This document shows, one piece after another, positions 33,844-44,340 of a stretch of 64,000 nucleotides of DNA (its first letter is position 1; each line of letters opens with the position of its first letter). The DNA comes from Cristatella mucedo. Lineage: Eukaryota > Bryozoa > Phylactolaemata > Cristatellidae. Both the position numbers and the translations under genes were made by a program. Under the pieces are notes generated by a model. The model had not been told where the DNA came from. It made no database searches and saw only the letters and a program-made list of their open reading frames with translations. The stretch covers positions 2,162,501 through 2,226,500 of the forward strand of contig WPIO01000027.1 in assembly GCA_009760855.2 (NCBI GenBank), written 5' to 3'.

Positions 33844-35172
33844 CTACCATTCCTATCAAAGACACTGGAACGGGTCGCGGCAGACCAGCTGAACTCGTAT
33901 ATCGAAACCTCACACCTTGCTAGTAAGTTCCAGTCTGGCTTTAGAGCTAATCACTCCACAGAGTCAGCATTGCTTCGGGTATACAACGACCTACTTAGGA
34001 ATGCAGACATGGGTAGAGTGTCTCTTCTTGTTTTGCTCGATCTTTCGGCAGCTTTTGATACCATCGATCACAAAGTACTTCTAGAGCGCCTCTCATCTCG
34101 CCTGGGCATCACTGGCACTGCTCTGCAGTGGTTCAGGTCCTATCTCAGTGGGAGACTCCAGAGTGTTGATGTGAATGGACAAAGATCATCTGAAGTACCT
34201 CTAAAATATGGAGTACCTCAGGGCTCTGTGCTAGGTCCGGTCCTTTTCACCGTCTATACTCTCCCTCTCGCTGATGTGATTGCCAAGCACAATCTAGGCT
34301 TTCACTTCTATGCGGATGACACTCAGTTGTACCTTTGCTTTGATCCCTCCCAGCCTTCGAGCACCTCAAATTCTCTCAACTCACTTGCTGCATGCATTGA
34401 TGACATCCGATCATGGATGGCAGCAAATTTTCTAAAACTAAACGATGATAAAACTAACTTACTAGTTATGGGCAAACCTAGTGTTATTCAGAAATTGGAA
34501 AGGCTGACTTTCAAAATTGGCTCTGCCAGCATATCTCCAGTTGCATCAGCTCGAAATCTAGGTGTCATATTCCAAAGCGACCTCTCGTTAGACGACCACA
34601 TCAGCTCCACAGTCAAATCAGCCTATTTTCAGCTTCATAACATTGCTAAAATTAGGGCTTGTTTAGATAAGGATACCACGTCCAAGTTGGTCCATGCATT
34701 CGTGACATCTCGTCTCGACTTCTGCAACTCACTGCTTACTGGCCTACCAGCATGTGCGATCAGGCGATTGCAGCTGGTGCAAAACTCTGCAGCTAGGCTT
34801 GTCTGCCGTGAGCGTCGCAGTTGCCACATTACTCCACTTCTCGCCGACCTGCACTGGTTACCAGTCAAGCAACGGATTGACTTCAAGGTTTTGTCGCTCA
34901 CTTTTAGGTCTCTTCATTCTATGGCTCCAGCCTATCTTTCAGAGATACTACCCCATCAGGCAAAGCATCGTACCACTCGCTTTTCGGAATCCAACAGTCT
35001 AGAAATACCTCGTACAAACCTTAAATCCTTTGGAGACCGTGCATTTAGTTCGTATGCTCCCACAGCCTGGAACTCCCTCCCGACCTGCATCAGAACATCC
35101 CCTGACCTGACCACATTTAAAAGAAACTTAAAAACATACCTATTTAGGACAGCATTTAGTGGGCCCTTGTGA
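33844..35172 (+). CDS. LINE-B reverse transcriptase, open frame (5'-truncated)
   Basis: About 442 codons are open from the insertion start to a TGA at 35170-35172. They include the fingers (FQSGFRANHSTESALLRVYN), motif A (LLDLSAAFDTIDHKVLLERL), motif B (YGVPQGSVLGPVLFTVYTLP), the catalytic box FHFYADDTQLYLCF with both aspartates, the post-palm region (MAANFLKLNDDKTNLLVMG) and the C-terminal domain ending TTFKRNLKTYLFRTAFSGPL. It is typical of CR1/L2-group non-LTR retrotransposons. The endonuclease and 5' part are missing, so the copy cannot move on its own. It is the only copy in the window with an intact YADD. The start codon of the parent ORF is not present. Confidence 0.9.
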   Translation, partial: LPFLSKTLERVAADQLNSYIETSHLASKFQSGFRANHSTESALLRVYNDLLRNADMGRVSLLVLLDLSAAFDTIDHKVLLERLSSRLGITGTALQWFRSYLSGRLQSVDVNGQRSSEVPLKYGVPQGSVLGPVLFTVYTLPLADVIAKHNLGFHFYADDTQLYLCFDPSQPSSTSNSLNSLAACIDDIRSWMAANFLKLNDDKTNLLVMGKPSVIQKLERLTFKIGSASISPVASARNLGVIFQSDLSLDDHISSTVKSAYFQLHNIAKIRACLDKDTTSKLVHAFVTSRLDFCNSLLTGLPACAIRRLQLVQNSAARLVCRERRSCHITPLLADLHWLPVKQRIDFKVLSLTFRSLHSMAPAYLSEILPHQAKHRTTRFSESNSLEIPRTNLKSFGDRAFSSYAPTAWNSLPTCIRTSPDLTTFKRNLKTYLFRTAFSGPL

Positions 35173-35406
35173 TTCGTCCTCGATGTGCTTATGCGTGCTG
35201 ACACTGTTCATGCTGCCACTAACCACATTTGCATGCTGACCCAGTGCATGTAACCCCTAACCATGTTATTCATTTTGTTTGTTTTTCAAGCATGATTTTA
35301 CTTACTATTCTATTGCGTATCACTTTGCAGCAAATGTAAAGCGCCTAGAAAGAGATTAAGTTCTCTGAGGGCGCTTTATCAAGTGCAATATTATTATTAT
35401 TATTAT
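33844..35406 (+). mobile_element. LINE-B copy 6, youngest, with intact RT (inner layer)
   Basis: A 5'-truncated insertion starts at CTACCATTCCTATCAAAGAC (LPFLSKTLERV) and ends in the stem-loop and (ATT)n. It carries one unbroken RT frame through 35169. A 4-bp target repeat TAGT flanks it (33840-33843 and 35406-35409). It lies inside a SINE-1 which itself lies in an older LINE-B, so it is the latest event here. Confidence 0.9.
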
Positions 35407-35424
35407 AGTGTGTCATCACGGCTC
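35407..35424 (-). mobile_element. SINE-1 head remainder after the LINE insertion
   Basis: AGTGTGTCATCACGGCTC is the reverse complement of the SINE-1 head missing from the copy ending at 33843. It proves the LINE-B inserted into this SINE. Confidence 0.8.
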
Positions 35425-36465
35425 ACCAAGACGTGAGTTTCAGAGGACGAGAAAGGAGGTCACAGATGCATGGACCAGTTTAGACGTGGTATTCCTGTCT
35501 AACAAGTCCCAATTTTATCAATGTTGTGTAGCTGAAAGTAGGCCGATTTGACTGTATAGCTGACGTGGTCGTCTAATGAAAGGTCATTTTAAAACAGGAC
35601 ATTTAGAATTCGCGAAGATTCTAAAGGAAATATGCTAACAGGGCCAATTTTGAGCGTGAGACTTTCCAATTTCTGAATCACACAATGTTTGCGCATAGCT
35701 AGTAGGTTCGTTGCATTATCATTTGGTTTAAGAAAGTTTGCAGCCATTCATGTGCGGATGTCATCAGTACATGCATCTAGAGCGTTCAGAGCATTTGACA
35801 AGCTGGAGGGCTGAGAGGGATCAAGGCGAAGGTACAAAGGAGTTTCATCTGCACAGAGATGAAAGTTTAGATTGTGCATGGCAGTTGCATCGGCAAGAGG
35901 GAGAATATAAATCTTTAAAATAACGAGACTAAGCGCAGAACGCTTAGGCACCACATGCGTCACTGGTTCCTCGGATAATCTTAGTTCGTTCACATCAATA
36001 CTATCGAGTCACTCACGGCGATAGGACCTGAACCGTGGCAAAGCAGTGCCGGTGCTGCCCAGGTGAGATGACATAAGCACAATAAAAATTTGGTGATCGA
36101 TAGTATCAGAAGCTGCCGAAAGATCTAGCAAAACAAGTAGAGATACTCACTTAAGTCTGCAGTCCCAAGTAGGCTGCTATACACCCGAATCGATGCTGAC
36201 TCTATAGAGTGATTACCTCTAAAACCAGACTCAAAAACAAAGATTCTAAAGACTGCTTTTTGGGGACAACAAACGCTTAAAATCGAAGGATGCACGTGTA
36301 ATAATGACGACTACATCTCCAGTTTTGATGTATGTAGGGGTGTGAAAGAAGGAGAAGACAATTGGGGCAGCGTCGTTAATAGTCGGCCGGGTTTTTGTCA
36401 GTGTGAGCAGGTCGAGGCCTTTTTTCAGAAATTCAGGTCGCTTAATAAGAATGGTTAATTTCAAT
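35425..36465 (-). mobile_element. LINE-B copy 5 continued (outer layer of the nest)
   Basis: Homology resumes with the '[11 protein letters not shown]' region (TTTCAGAGGACGAGAAAGGA) and continues on the minus strand through the post-palm region, a catalytic box changed to CADE, motif A and a linker-like FLKKGLDLLTLTKTRPTI at 36380-36440. It is heavily diverged with several shifts. Confidence 0.75.
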
Positions 36466-37081
36466 TGAGCGGGGATTCTGAAGGCAAGCGTTAAGTTTGG
36501 CCTCCGACGTTATAGCAGGCCTGGCGACCACTAAGTTAGAAAGATTCATAGTATGCTTAAGTTAGAACGCAATGAGAGATTCGAGACAACGCTAGGAATA
36601 CCAAGAGAGCAGGCTCTCAGCTCGCGGCCCCGCGTCCGCTACTGGGTACTTTTCACATTTTAGTGGATAATTCGTGGACCTTAGCAGCAGCAATAAAGTT
36701 TAGAAAAGCATTTGAACGACGATAACGAAACGATAACAAATACGCAGGATCATAACTAATTAGCCGCCGTCGAATCTAAAGCCACCGCCGACGCGTTGTA
36801 CCGAGCCTCGAGCGGTAAGCGATTAGATGTCTATAGCCACATTATTTCTTACGTGCCACGGTCAAACAACAAATAGATAAGCTTTAAACCGGCCTTGTCA
36901 GTGTCGGTTCACTTTACGACGTTTGCAAGAACTTCTAGTTTCGGAAGAGAATTCTGCAAAGGACAATAAATGCTAGTAGCGTTTGGTGTCGTGAGGTGAG
37001 AATGATGACTTGGAGCTGCCTAGCTGAGAAGTTCTGAAGGTTATGCGCCTAAATTACCTAAGCTGAATGCCTAAGCTGAGC
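36466..37081. other. Intron sequence
   Basis: Not clearly coding. A short GC-rich open block at 36770-36830, ending in GAGCGGTAAGC, looks exon-like, but its acceptor is poor. Confidence 0.35.
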
Positions 37082-37304
<223 letters not shown>

Positions 37305-38044
37305 ATGCTTTTCAAAGCCTACCGAGTTTCTTCACAGCCATGTCTGTAATTTATCCTTTAAAGTCATTATGAATATGCTGATTTGCTGATATTTCAATTA
37401 TGATATAGATAGTTCTCAAAAGATGTGACGCAGCTCAAGCTATTCCTGCGCGCCAAAAGATTGGCGGCGATTCCTGCCTTTAGAGTGACGTAGCCATGAG
37501 ACCAAACTGTTTTACATCTCTCTTAGACTTCGCCACACCAGCTTAGGTTTCTATTTACTGTAGATTAATTGAAGAGCTAAATATCACTAATTTGCACATG
37601 GGTGCAGTCGACTCACGATTGATAGTGCCTAAGTAACAGAAAAAGCATGTAAAGGAAAAGTCTTAAGCTACTCGTCAATTTATTCAGCCGCCTCCATTGT
37701 ATAGCTAGCGTTAAGGCTGTATGCATGTGGCATGTTATGAGCAATTTAGAGAGCGGATTTACGTCAAAGCTCAATGTCAAATGATGTATTCATCTTCCAG
37801 CACTAGACACAGAGCCGAATCTGACATGCCAGCAACGAGGCTTTATATTTGAGTTGTGTTCAACTGGTAGCAGATCCAGCTCAGCGAGCAATAAAGCCTC
37901 AATGCTTCGCAAGTGACCCTGAAAGTGACAATAAAACGGCAGTTACACCAGATTCACAATTTGTCTAAAGGTGTCTTTTTGGAACGCTATAAATGCTTCC
38001 AGGCATTGACATGCATTCTACAAAGGACCAATAGTTCAAATAAT
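37305..38044. other. Intron sequence
   Basis: No supported gene. See the rejected list for an exon-like stretch at 37801. Confidence 0.4.
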
Positions 38045-38840
38045 TATAATAATAATAATTCACTTGATAAAGCGCCCTCAGAGAACTTAATCTCTCTCTA
38101 GGCGCTTTACATTTGCTGTAAAGTGAAATGCAATTGAATGGTAAGTAAAATCATGCTTGAAAAACAAACGAAATGAATAATATGGTTAGGGGTGACATGC
38201 ACAGGGTCAGCATGCAAATGTGGTTAGTGGCAGCATGCACAGTGTCAGCACGCATAAGCACATCAAGGACGAATCACAGGGACCCACTAAATGCTGTCCT
38301 AAATAGGTGTGTTTTTAGGTTCCTTTTAAATGTGGTCAGGTCAGGGGATGTTCTGACGCAGGTCGGGAGTGAGTTCCAGGCTTTGGGAGCATATGAACTA
38401 AATGCAGGTCTCCAAAGGATTTAAGGTTTGTACGAGGTATTTCTAGACTGTTGGATTCCGAGAAGCGGGTGGTACGATGCTTGGCCTGATGGGGTAGTAT
38501 ATCTGACAGATAGGCTGGAGCCATAGAATGAAGGGACCTAAAAGTGAGCGACAAAACCTTGAAGTCAATCCGTTGCTTTGCTGGTAGCCAGTGCAGGTCG
38601 GCGAGAAGTGGAGTAATGTGGCAACTGCGACGCTCACGGCAGACAAGTCTAGCTGCCGAGTTTTGCACCAGCTGCAATCGCCTGATCGCACATGCTGGTA
38701 AACCAATAAGCAGAGAGTTGCAGAAGTCGAGAGGGGATGTCACGAATGCATGGACCAACTTGGACGTGGTATCTTTATCTAAACAAGCCCGAATTTTAGC
38801 AATGTTATGAAGCTGAAAATAGGCGGATTTGACTGTCGAT
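38045..38840 (-). mobile_element. LINE-B copy 7, 3' end, little diverged
   Basis: It has the tail, stem-loop and 3' UTR, then RT C-terminal residues ([40 protein letters not shown]). It is close to copy 6 in sequence but has a small deletion near 38406, and it is truncated 5' at about 38840 within IAKIRACLDKD. Confidence 0.9.
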
Positions 38841-39103
38841 AGAGGTGTGAAATCAGCATTTCATTCTCGATCTAATTGCTAGCCAATGTTGGGTGCGTTG
38901 AAGGCGAAAAACTACCTTCCTGTGGATTATACTTCACCAGACTGGTTACTCTACTCAAAACCGAGTACTAGTTTAGCATACGACTTTATAATGAAAGAAT
39001 TTCTACTATAACTACTATATACTACTAACTACTATATACTATATACTACTATAGAGCAAGTTATTGACCTGCTCGATTGCTGGCTGCTAATATTTATTGA
39101 GCC
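38841..39103. other. Intron with ACTACTATA-rich simple sequence
   Basis: Simple repeats of ACTACTATATACT type fill 39003-39055. Nothing else is recognised. Confidence 0.6.
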
Positions 39104-39285
39104 GCGACGGCACGCTATGTAAGGCGCTTGCTCTTCACGTCCTCGAGCCCGAGATCACGGGTTCGAATCCTGCGGTGGGCGATTCTTTATTGCGGCTGCA
39201 AGCCGTGGCAATAGCCTTTAAAGCAATTCTGCAGATCTATAAATAGAGGCTGTTAAATCAGTTAGTACTGTGCTTATTTTTAATG
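39104..39285 (+). mobile_element. SINE-1 copy
   Basis: Head GAGCCGCGACGGCACGCTAT, B-box GGTTCGAATCC, body GCGGTGGGCGATTCTTTATT and end AGAGGCTGTTAAATCAGTTA. It sits about 320 bp upstream of the SEA exon. Confidence 0.85.
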
Positions 39286-39601
39286 CCTATTTGACGTAAG
39301 ACAGCATAAGTGACTAATTAGAGTTAGTGGATGCGAGGAATCAGCAGCTATATCTGAATCCTTGTTGGCTATGCGTTGCACGGTAACCTGTGCCTTCACC
39401 TCTATATCTTCTTTTCTGGATTCTGTTAACGCTTCTCCAGAAAAAATTACCTAAATTGCCTATATTTCATAAGCGATCGAATGCTGTTCTAGTAATGGAC
39501 TTAGTACTGCAATAGGTCCTTAGTGACAACTGCAATCAGTCTACAATGAAAGTAAAAAATGTGTTATACATTCCTTTCCACGTATAAATGCACTTTTATA
39601 G
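39286..39601. other. Intron upstream of the SEA exon
   Basis: It ends in CCACGTATAAATGCACTTTTATAG, a moderately pyrimidine-rich acceptor. No gene is seen. Confidence 0.45.
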
Positions 39602-39887
39602 GCTAACTCAATCTTGTCCGATGTGTTGTTACAGATAAAGACTGTACTAAACCTCTCAAGTGAAGCGAAATTAACCATAACTAAAATACGCAGTGGAAGC
39701 GTCATCGTTGACTTTCGGATAGACTCTAGCGATTCACTGACGAAGGAGATAGCAGCCCTGAACAACTTCAATGCCAGTGCCTTCAAAGAGGCTCTCATTT
39801 ATGAAGCAAATAGCTCTGCGATACTTTCAGCGACCTCTTTAATGACGGAATTACGGAATATGAGCCTTCCCTCCGCCGTGGTTACCG
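39602..39887 (+). CDS. Exon of mucin-like gene: SEA-type domain half with GSVIV motif
   Basis: The exon starts in phase 0 after ACTTTTATAG (a second usable acceptor, TTGTTACAG, gives a start at 39635 in the same frame) and ends in phase 1 at a perfect donor GTAAGT (39888). It encodes ANSILSDVLLQIKTVLNLSS, then AKLTITKIRSGSVIVDFRID, then an Ala/Asn/Ser-rich helix-like region. The amphipathic helix followed by K-I-R-S-G-S-V-I-V-D-F is the core of SEA domains; G-S-V-[IV]-V is the known self-cleavage site, here at about 39695-39709. The first strands of the domain must come from a missing upstream exon. The end phase fits the transmembrane exon at 50254 (joined codon GGT). The family role is to let a mucin stalk shed from, or stay non-covalently attached to, its membrane stub. 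Confidence 0.7.
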
Positions 39888-40797
39888 GTAAGTAATTAAT
39901 GGATCCCGAGAGGCCCAATTGTAATAACAAATTAGGCAAAGTTTACTCTTAAAATGCCATCAAATCTGTTGTGCTTACCGCCTGTAATATGCGCCACCTG
40001 CCAAAGTCACCTTTGAGCTCCTTTGGTCCTGACAGACAAAAGCTAGCGAGATTCACACGGATACACGATACGCCACCTGTCCAACGGCGCTTAAGCAGCG
40101 GCTTTCAGGGTCTCGGGGACATACATCGCCTACAGGGACATTTGCGAAGCTTCCTTCTGACTTCTGTGTTCTGCTGAGGTCGATCACTTCTGCCCTGCAA
40201 GCACTGACTGAGCTACATGTAATCCTCCTGACGAATCAGCCTGCTTTAACAGGTACGACTGAATCCCTTCAACTGGCCCATCTTCAGTGCATCTGATACA
40301 GCTCATAAACTAGTGTCCTAAGAGAACTGAATCTCTCTCCGGGCGCTTGGCATAAATCTATGACCTCAAGCCTACGAGCCTAATCGTTGAAGGCATGCAC
40401 TTCATCCCTGAGGTAAACCATTGATTTGTACGTTGCGGTCCCTGCAGGTTGAGAACAAAGTTGCTAGGGCGCATGCAAGTTGTTCAAATCTTTGTTGTGT
40501 CACCATTTGATCCCAAGTGCCCAGCTGATGTGGAAGAGGCAGGGAGTTGCGGAAAGTATTAAAAGCTATCGGCTCGGAATTATTTGCCTGGATTATGTGT
40601 GTCATTGCAAGACGGGAGCCCACGGTGCAGGTTGGTGGAGCATTCATGAAAGAAGACGCACATCAAATATTTTCAAAAATGGATACGGACATGGCGGCAG
40701 TGGACTTAATCTTTCAGTGGCATTGCATACAATGTGAACGGCTACGGAGTCTGCTAGCCGCGTCAAGCCGTCTGTTGCTGCTGTTGCTGGGGCTGTT
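39888..40797. other. Intron sequence
   Basis: A short minus-strand LINE/SINE tail scrap is at 40306-40362 (GTCCTAAGAGAACTGAATCT). The open frames at 40400-40800 show no domain. A CTG/TTG-rich simple stretch occurs near 40775-40800. Confidence 0.4.
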
Positions 40798-41062
40798 GTA
40801 TCTCTGCCTGTAACTTCTCAAAGCCAAAGAGACTAAGGAGGTGTTACGCAGTAGTTTTTTACAGTGCACTCACAGGCTAAGTGGCCTCCGGTACGCATTC
40901 GTTAGCCAACAGCCTTCATCTCATTCAACTAAGAGAAAGTGGGTAGCATAGCTGAGTCAGGAGAGCAGTTGAGGTAGCGAGTAGCATGGAAGCAGCAGCT
41001 CAGGTTGGCTGTAAAGAATGAGCCACAGTCGGCACAAAGAGAGTAGCTGTGGTTGCGCTAGT
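40798..41062 (-). mobile_element. LINE-A copy 3, 3' UTR (outer layer of a second nest)
   Basis: It matches the LINE-A 3' UTR of copy 1 base for base over long stretches (GTGCACTCACAGGCTAAGTG, AAAGTGGGTAGCATAGCTGA). It stops at GGTTGCGCTAG where a LINE-B tail starts, and resumes in register at about 44071. Confidence 0.9.
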
Positions 41063-44000
41063 ATAATAATAATAATAATAATAATAATGCGCTTGATGAA
41101 GCGCACTCAGAGAACGCAATCTCTCTCTAGGTGTTTTACATTTGCTGCAAAGGGAAATGCAATTTAATGGTGAGTAATATCATGCTTGATAAACAAACAA
41201 AATGAATAACATGGTTAGGGGTGACATGCACAGGGTCAGCATGCAAATGTGGTTAGTGGCAGCATGCACAGTGTGAGCACGCATAAGCACGTGAAGGACG
41301 AATCACAGGGACCCACTAAATGCTGTCCTAAATAGGTGTGTTTTAACTTCTTTTTAAAAGTGGTCAGGTCACAGGATGTTCTGACGCAAGTCGGGAGGGA
41401 GTTCAAGGCTTTGGGAGCATATGAACTAAATGCACGGTCTCAAAAAGATTTGAGGTTTGTACGAGGTATGTGTAGACTGTTGGATTCCAAAAAGCGGGTG
41501 GTACGATGCTTGACTTGATGGGGTAGTATATCTGAGAGATAGTCTGGAGCCAAAGAATGAAGGGACCTAAAAGTTAGCGACAAAACCTTGAAGTCAATCC
41601 GTTGCTTGACTGGTAGCCAGTGCAGGTCGGCGAGACGTGGAGTAATGTGGCAACTGCGGCACTTACGACAGACAAGCCTAGCTGCAGAGTTTTGCACCAG
41701 CTGCAATCGCCTGATCGCACATGCTGGTAGGCCAGTAAGCAGTGAGTTGCAGAAGTCGAGACAGGATATCACGAATGCATGGACCAACTAGGACGTGGTA
41801 TCCTTATCTAAACAAGCCCGACGTTTAGCAATGTTATGAAGCTGAAAATAGGCAGATTTGACTGTGGAACTGATAAGGTCGTCTAACGAGAGTTCGCTTT
41901 GGAACATGACACGTAGATTTCGAGCTGATTTAACAGGAGATATGCTTGCAGAGCCAATTTTGAGCATCAGCATTTCCAACTTCTGAATCACACTGGGTTT
42001 GCCTATAACTAGTAAGTTAGTTGTATCATCGTTCAGTTTTAGATAATTTGCTGCCATCCGTGTGCGGATGTCCTCAATGCGTGCAGCAAGTGAGTTGAGA
42101 GAATTTGAGGTGCTCGAAGGCTGGAAGAGATCAAAGCCAAGGTACAACTGAGTTTCATCCGCGTAGAAGTGAAAGCCTAGATTGTGCTTGGCAATCACAT
42201 CAGCAACAGGGAGAGTATATAACCGTGAAAAGAACTAGACTTAGCACAGAGCCCTGACGTACATCATATTTTAGAGGTACTTCGGATGATCTTTGTCCAT
42301 TCACGTCAATACTCTGGAGTCTCCCACTGAGATACGACCTGAACCACTGCAGAGCAGTGCCAGTGGTGCCCAGACGAGATTGCTGCAACTAACCACATTT
42401 GCATGCTGACCCTGTGCATGTAACCCCTAACCATGTTATTCATTTTGTTTGTTTTTCAAGCATGATTTTACTTACCATTCAGTTGCATTTCCCTTTGCAG
42501 CAAATGTAAAGCGCCTAGAAAGAGATTAAGTACTCTGAGGGCGCTTTATCAAGTACATTATTATTATTATTATTAGAAGCACTCTAGAAGAACTGTGTGA
42601 TCGATGGTATCAAAATCAGCCGAAAAATCGAGCAAAACAAGCAGAGACACTCTACCCATGTCTGCATTCCTAAGTAGGTCGTTGCATACCCTAAGCAATG
42701 CTGACTCGGTGGAGTGATTAGCTCTAAAGCCAGACTGGAACTTACTAGCAAGGTGTGAGGTTTCGATATATGAGTTCAGCTTGTCCGCCACGACCTGTTC
42801 CCGTGTCTTTAATAGAAATGGTTGAAGGGAGTCGTTGCCGTAGTTGCTTAAGTTGTCTTGGTCTAGTGTCGCTTTCTTGAGTAGTGGCCTGACTACAGCT
42901 TTTCCTACAGGTGCTGGGACATGACCTGAGGCTAATGACATAATAATGATGTTAGTTATACATGGCAGCAGCCGATCAATCCAACGTAGGAGCAGGACAG
43001 TGAGAATAGGGTGCAGAGGACTTGTCTCTTAGATTGGGACTCGAACTTCAGGACTAGATCACCAGTGACCTGCTTAAATGTAGACATTAAGGTGCAGCCA
43101 TGAATCGAGGAACAGCAATCTAGTGGGGATGTTGTCATCGCAGGGATGGATTCCATGATATTGTCTATCGTCTGCACAAAGAATCGAGAGAAGCGATCGG
43201 CTAGATCATCGCAAGGATCATCAGGTAAGAAGCTAATCTGGGAGCGGTTGAGGAGATGATTTATCGTCGACATCAGCATTTTTGGATTGTGCACCTGTGA
43301 TTCAACAATGTTTCTATAGAAGCTAGACCTGGCCTTTGCTAGGATTGATTGGTACGACCTACAGTAGTCTTCATATGCTTGTCGATGGGCAGTCAGTCCA
43401 GATCTTTTGTATGCTTTTTCAAGCTTGCGCTTAGTAGACCTGGCTAGTTTAATGTCTGTGGTAAACCGTAGGCCGTCTGGATGGGGGCGCACAGTGCGCT
43501 TTGTCAGAGGTGCAAACTCGACGAGCGTGTTAGCTAGTCTCGTGTTGTAGCTATCTACCAATGATTACAGATCGGAGGGAGGACTGAGCAGAAGAGGTGA
43601 AGCAGATATTTTCGTACGGACAGCATCGATGTCAAGGGTCTTGAGGTTTCGCTATTCACAGGTTATTTCAGAAGAGGAGGTTGGCACACACTGTAGATTG
43701 AATTAGATTTGCATGTGGTCAGATAAGCAGGATTTGGTAATTATTGGTGATGACAAAGTGCAGTTGGATGAGAAAATTTTATCGAGTGTGTGACCCTTGA
43801 TGTGAGTAGGGCCATGCACATGAGCCACAAGAGACAATGAGTCAGTCAATGCAAGACATTTGGTGCTGAAAGCATCAGATAAGTTATCAAAGTGAACGTT
43901 AAGATCATCCATAATGAGGAAGGATCGATTTCTTGCACACAGAATTGAAATGAGATCGGAGAAATCTGAGATGAAGGAGGATTTGGTACCTGGTGGGCGA

Positions 44001-44070
44001 TAGACTACTGCCACTATCGGTAGCTTGTTTTCGGATGAGACCAAGACAATTGATTCAAAAGACTGCTTTG
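41063..44070 (-). mobile_element. LINE-B copy 8, longest copy, with endonuclease (middle layer)
   Basis: From the right on the minus strand come an APE-type endonuclease (VAVVYRPPGTKSSFISDF, FLIMDDLNVHFDNL, THIKGHTLDKIFSSN, LSDH at about 43715), a basic linker (RSTKRKLEKAYKRSGLTAHR) and the RT fingers and motif A (SALLRVCNDLLRNADMGR, DFSADFDTIDHTVL). A 193-bp insertion follows, then the palm (catalytic box YADE), the C-terminal domain, the 3' UTR and the stem-loop with an (ATT)n tail at 41065. It is inactive: motif A is altered, YADD is lost, and frames are shifted near 42200, 41790 and 43690. It is 5'-truncated inside the endonuclease. Without the inner insertion it is about 2.8 kb and defines the family layout. 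Confidence 0.9.
42384..42576 (+). mobile_element. LINE-B copy 9, 193-bp 3' end (inner layer)
   Basis: It carries only the end of the 3' UTR (from GCTGCAACTAACCACATTTG), the stem-loop and (ATT)n, in the orientation opposite to the LINE-B copy that hosts it. It interrupts the RT between the motif A region and the following helix. The host lacks only a few bases at the join. Confidence 0.9.
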
Positions 44071-44340
44071 TGGAAGTGAGTTCCAAAGTCTAGGAGCTGC
44101 TGAAAAAAAGCTTCCGTCGCCAACAGTCGTTAAGCGGAGGAATGGAACAGCTAATTTATTTTCCATTCAGAAACTGAGAGCACAAGGATGCCAAAAAAAG
44201 GCAGTTCAGCTCCAAGGGGCTTTTCCGGTAGCCGTACCAAAAGGGAATTAAAATAATCTGGCCGAGACGGTACTTATAATGTATTTAAATTTGTTCAAGC
44301 CACTGTTGAAGACAGTTCGGAATCTCTTAAATGGAGTCGT
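44071..44340 (-). mobile_element. LINE-A copy 3 continued
   Basis: It resumes the LINE-A 3' UTR at GTGGAAGTGAGTTCCAAAGT and continues into the RT C-terminal coding region before fading near 44340. Together with 40798-41062 this is one LINE-A split by a 3-kb LINE-B insertion. Confidence 0.8.

Noticed and set aside
36776-36825. GC-rich open block ending in a GTAAGC donor (AVESKATADALYRASS)
   Set aside because: The acceptor lacks a pyrimidine tract and there is no supporting domain. It may still be worth checking with transcripts.
37801-37866. Exon-like stretch after CATCTTCCAG encoding LDTEPNLTCQQRGFIFEL, donor-like GTAGCA
   Set aside because: The acceptor is good, but the donor is weak. A phase 1-1 exon would not solve the phase mismatch with the SEA exon, and no domain is recognised.
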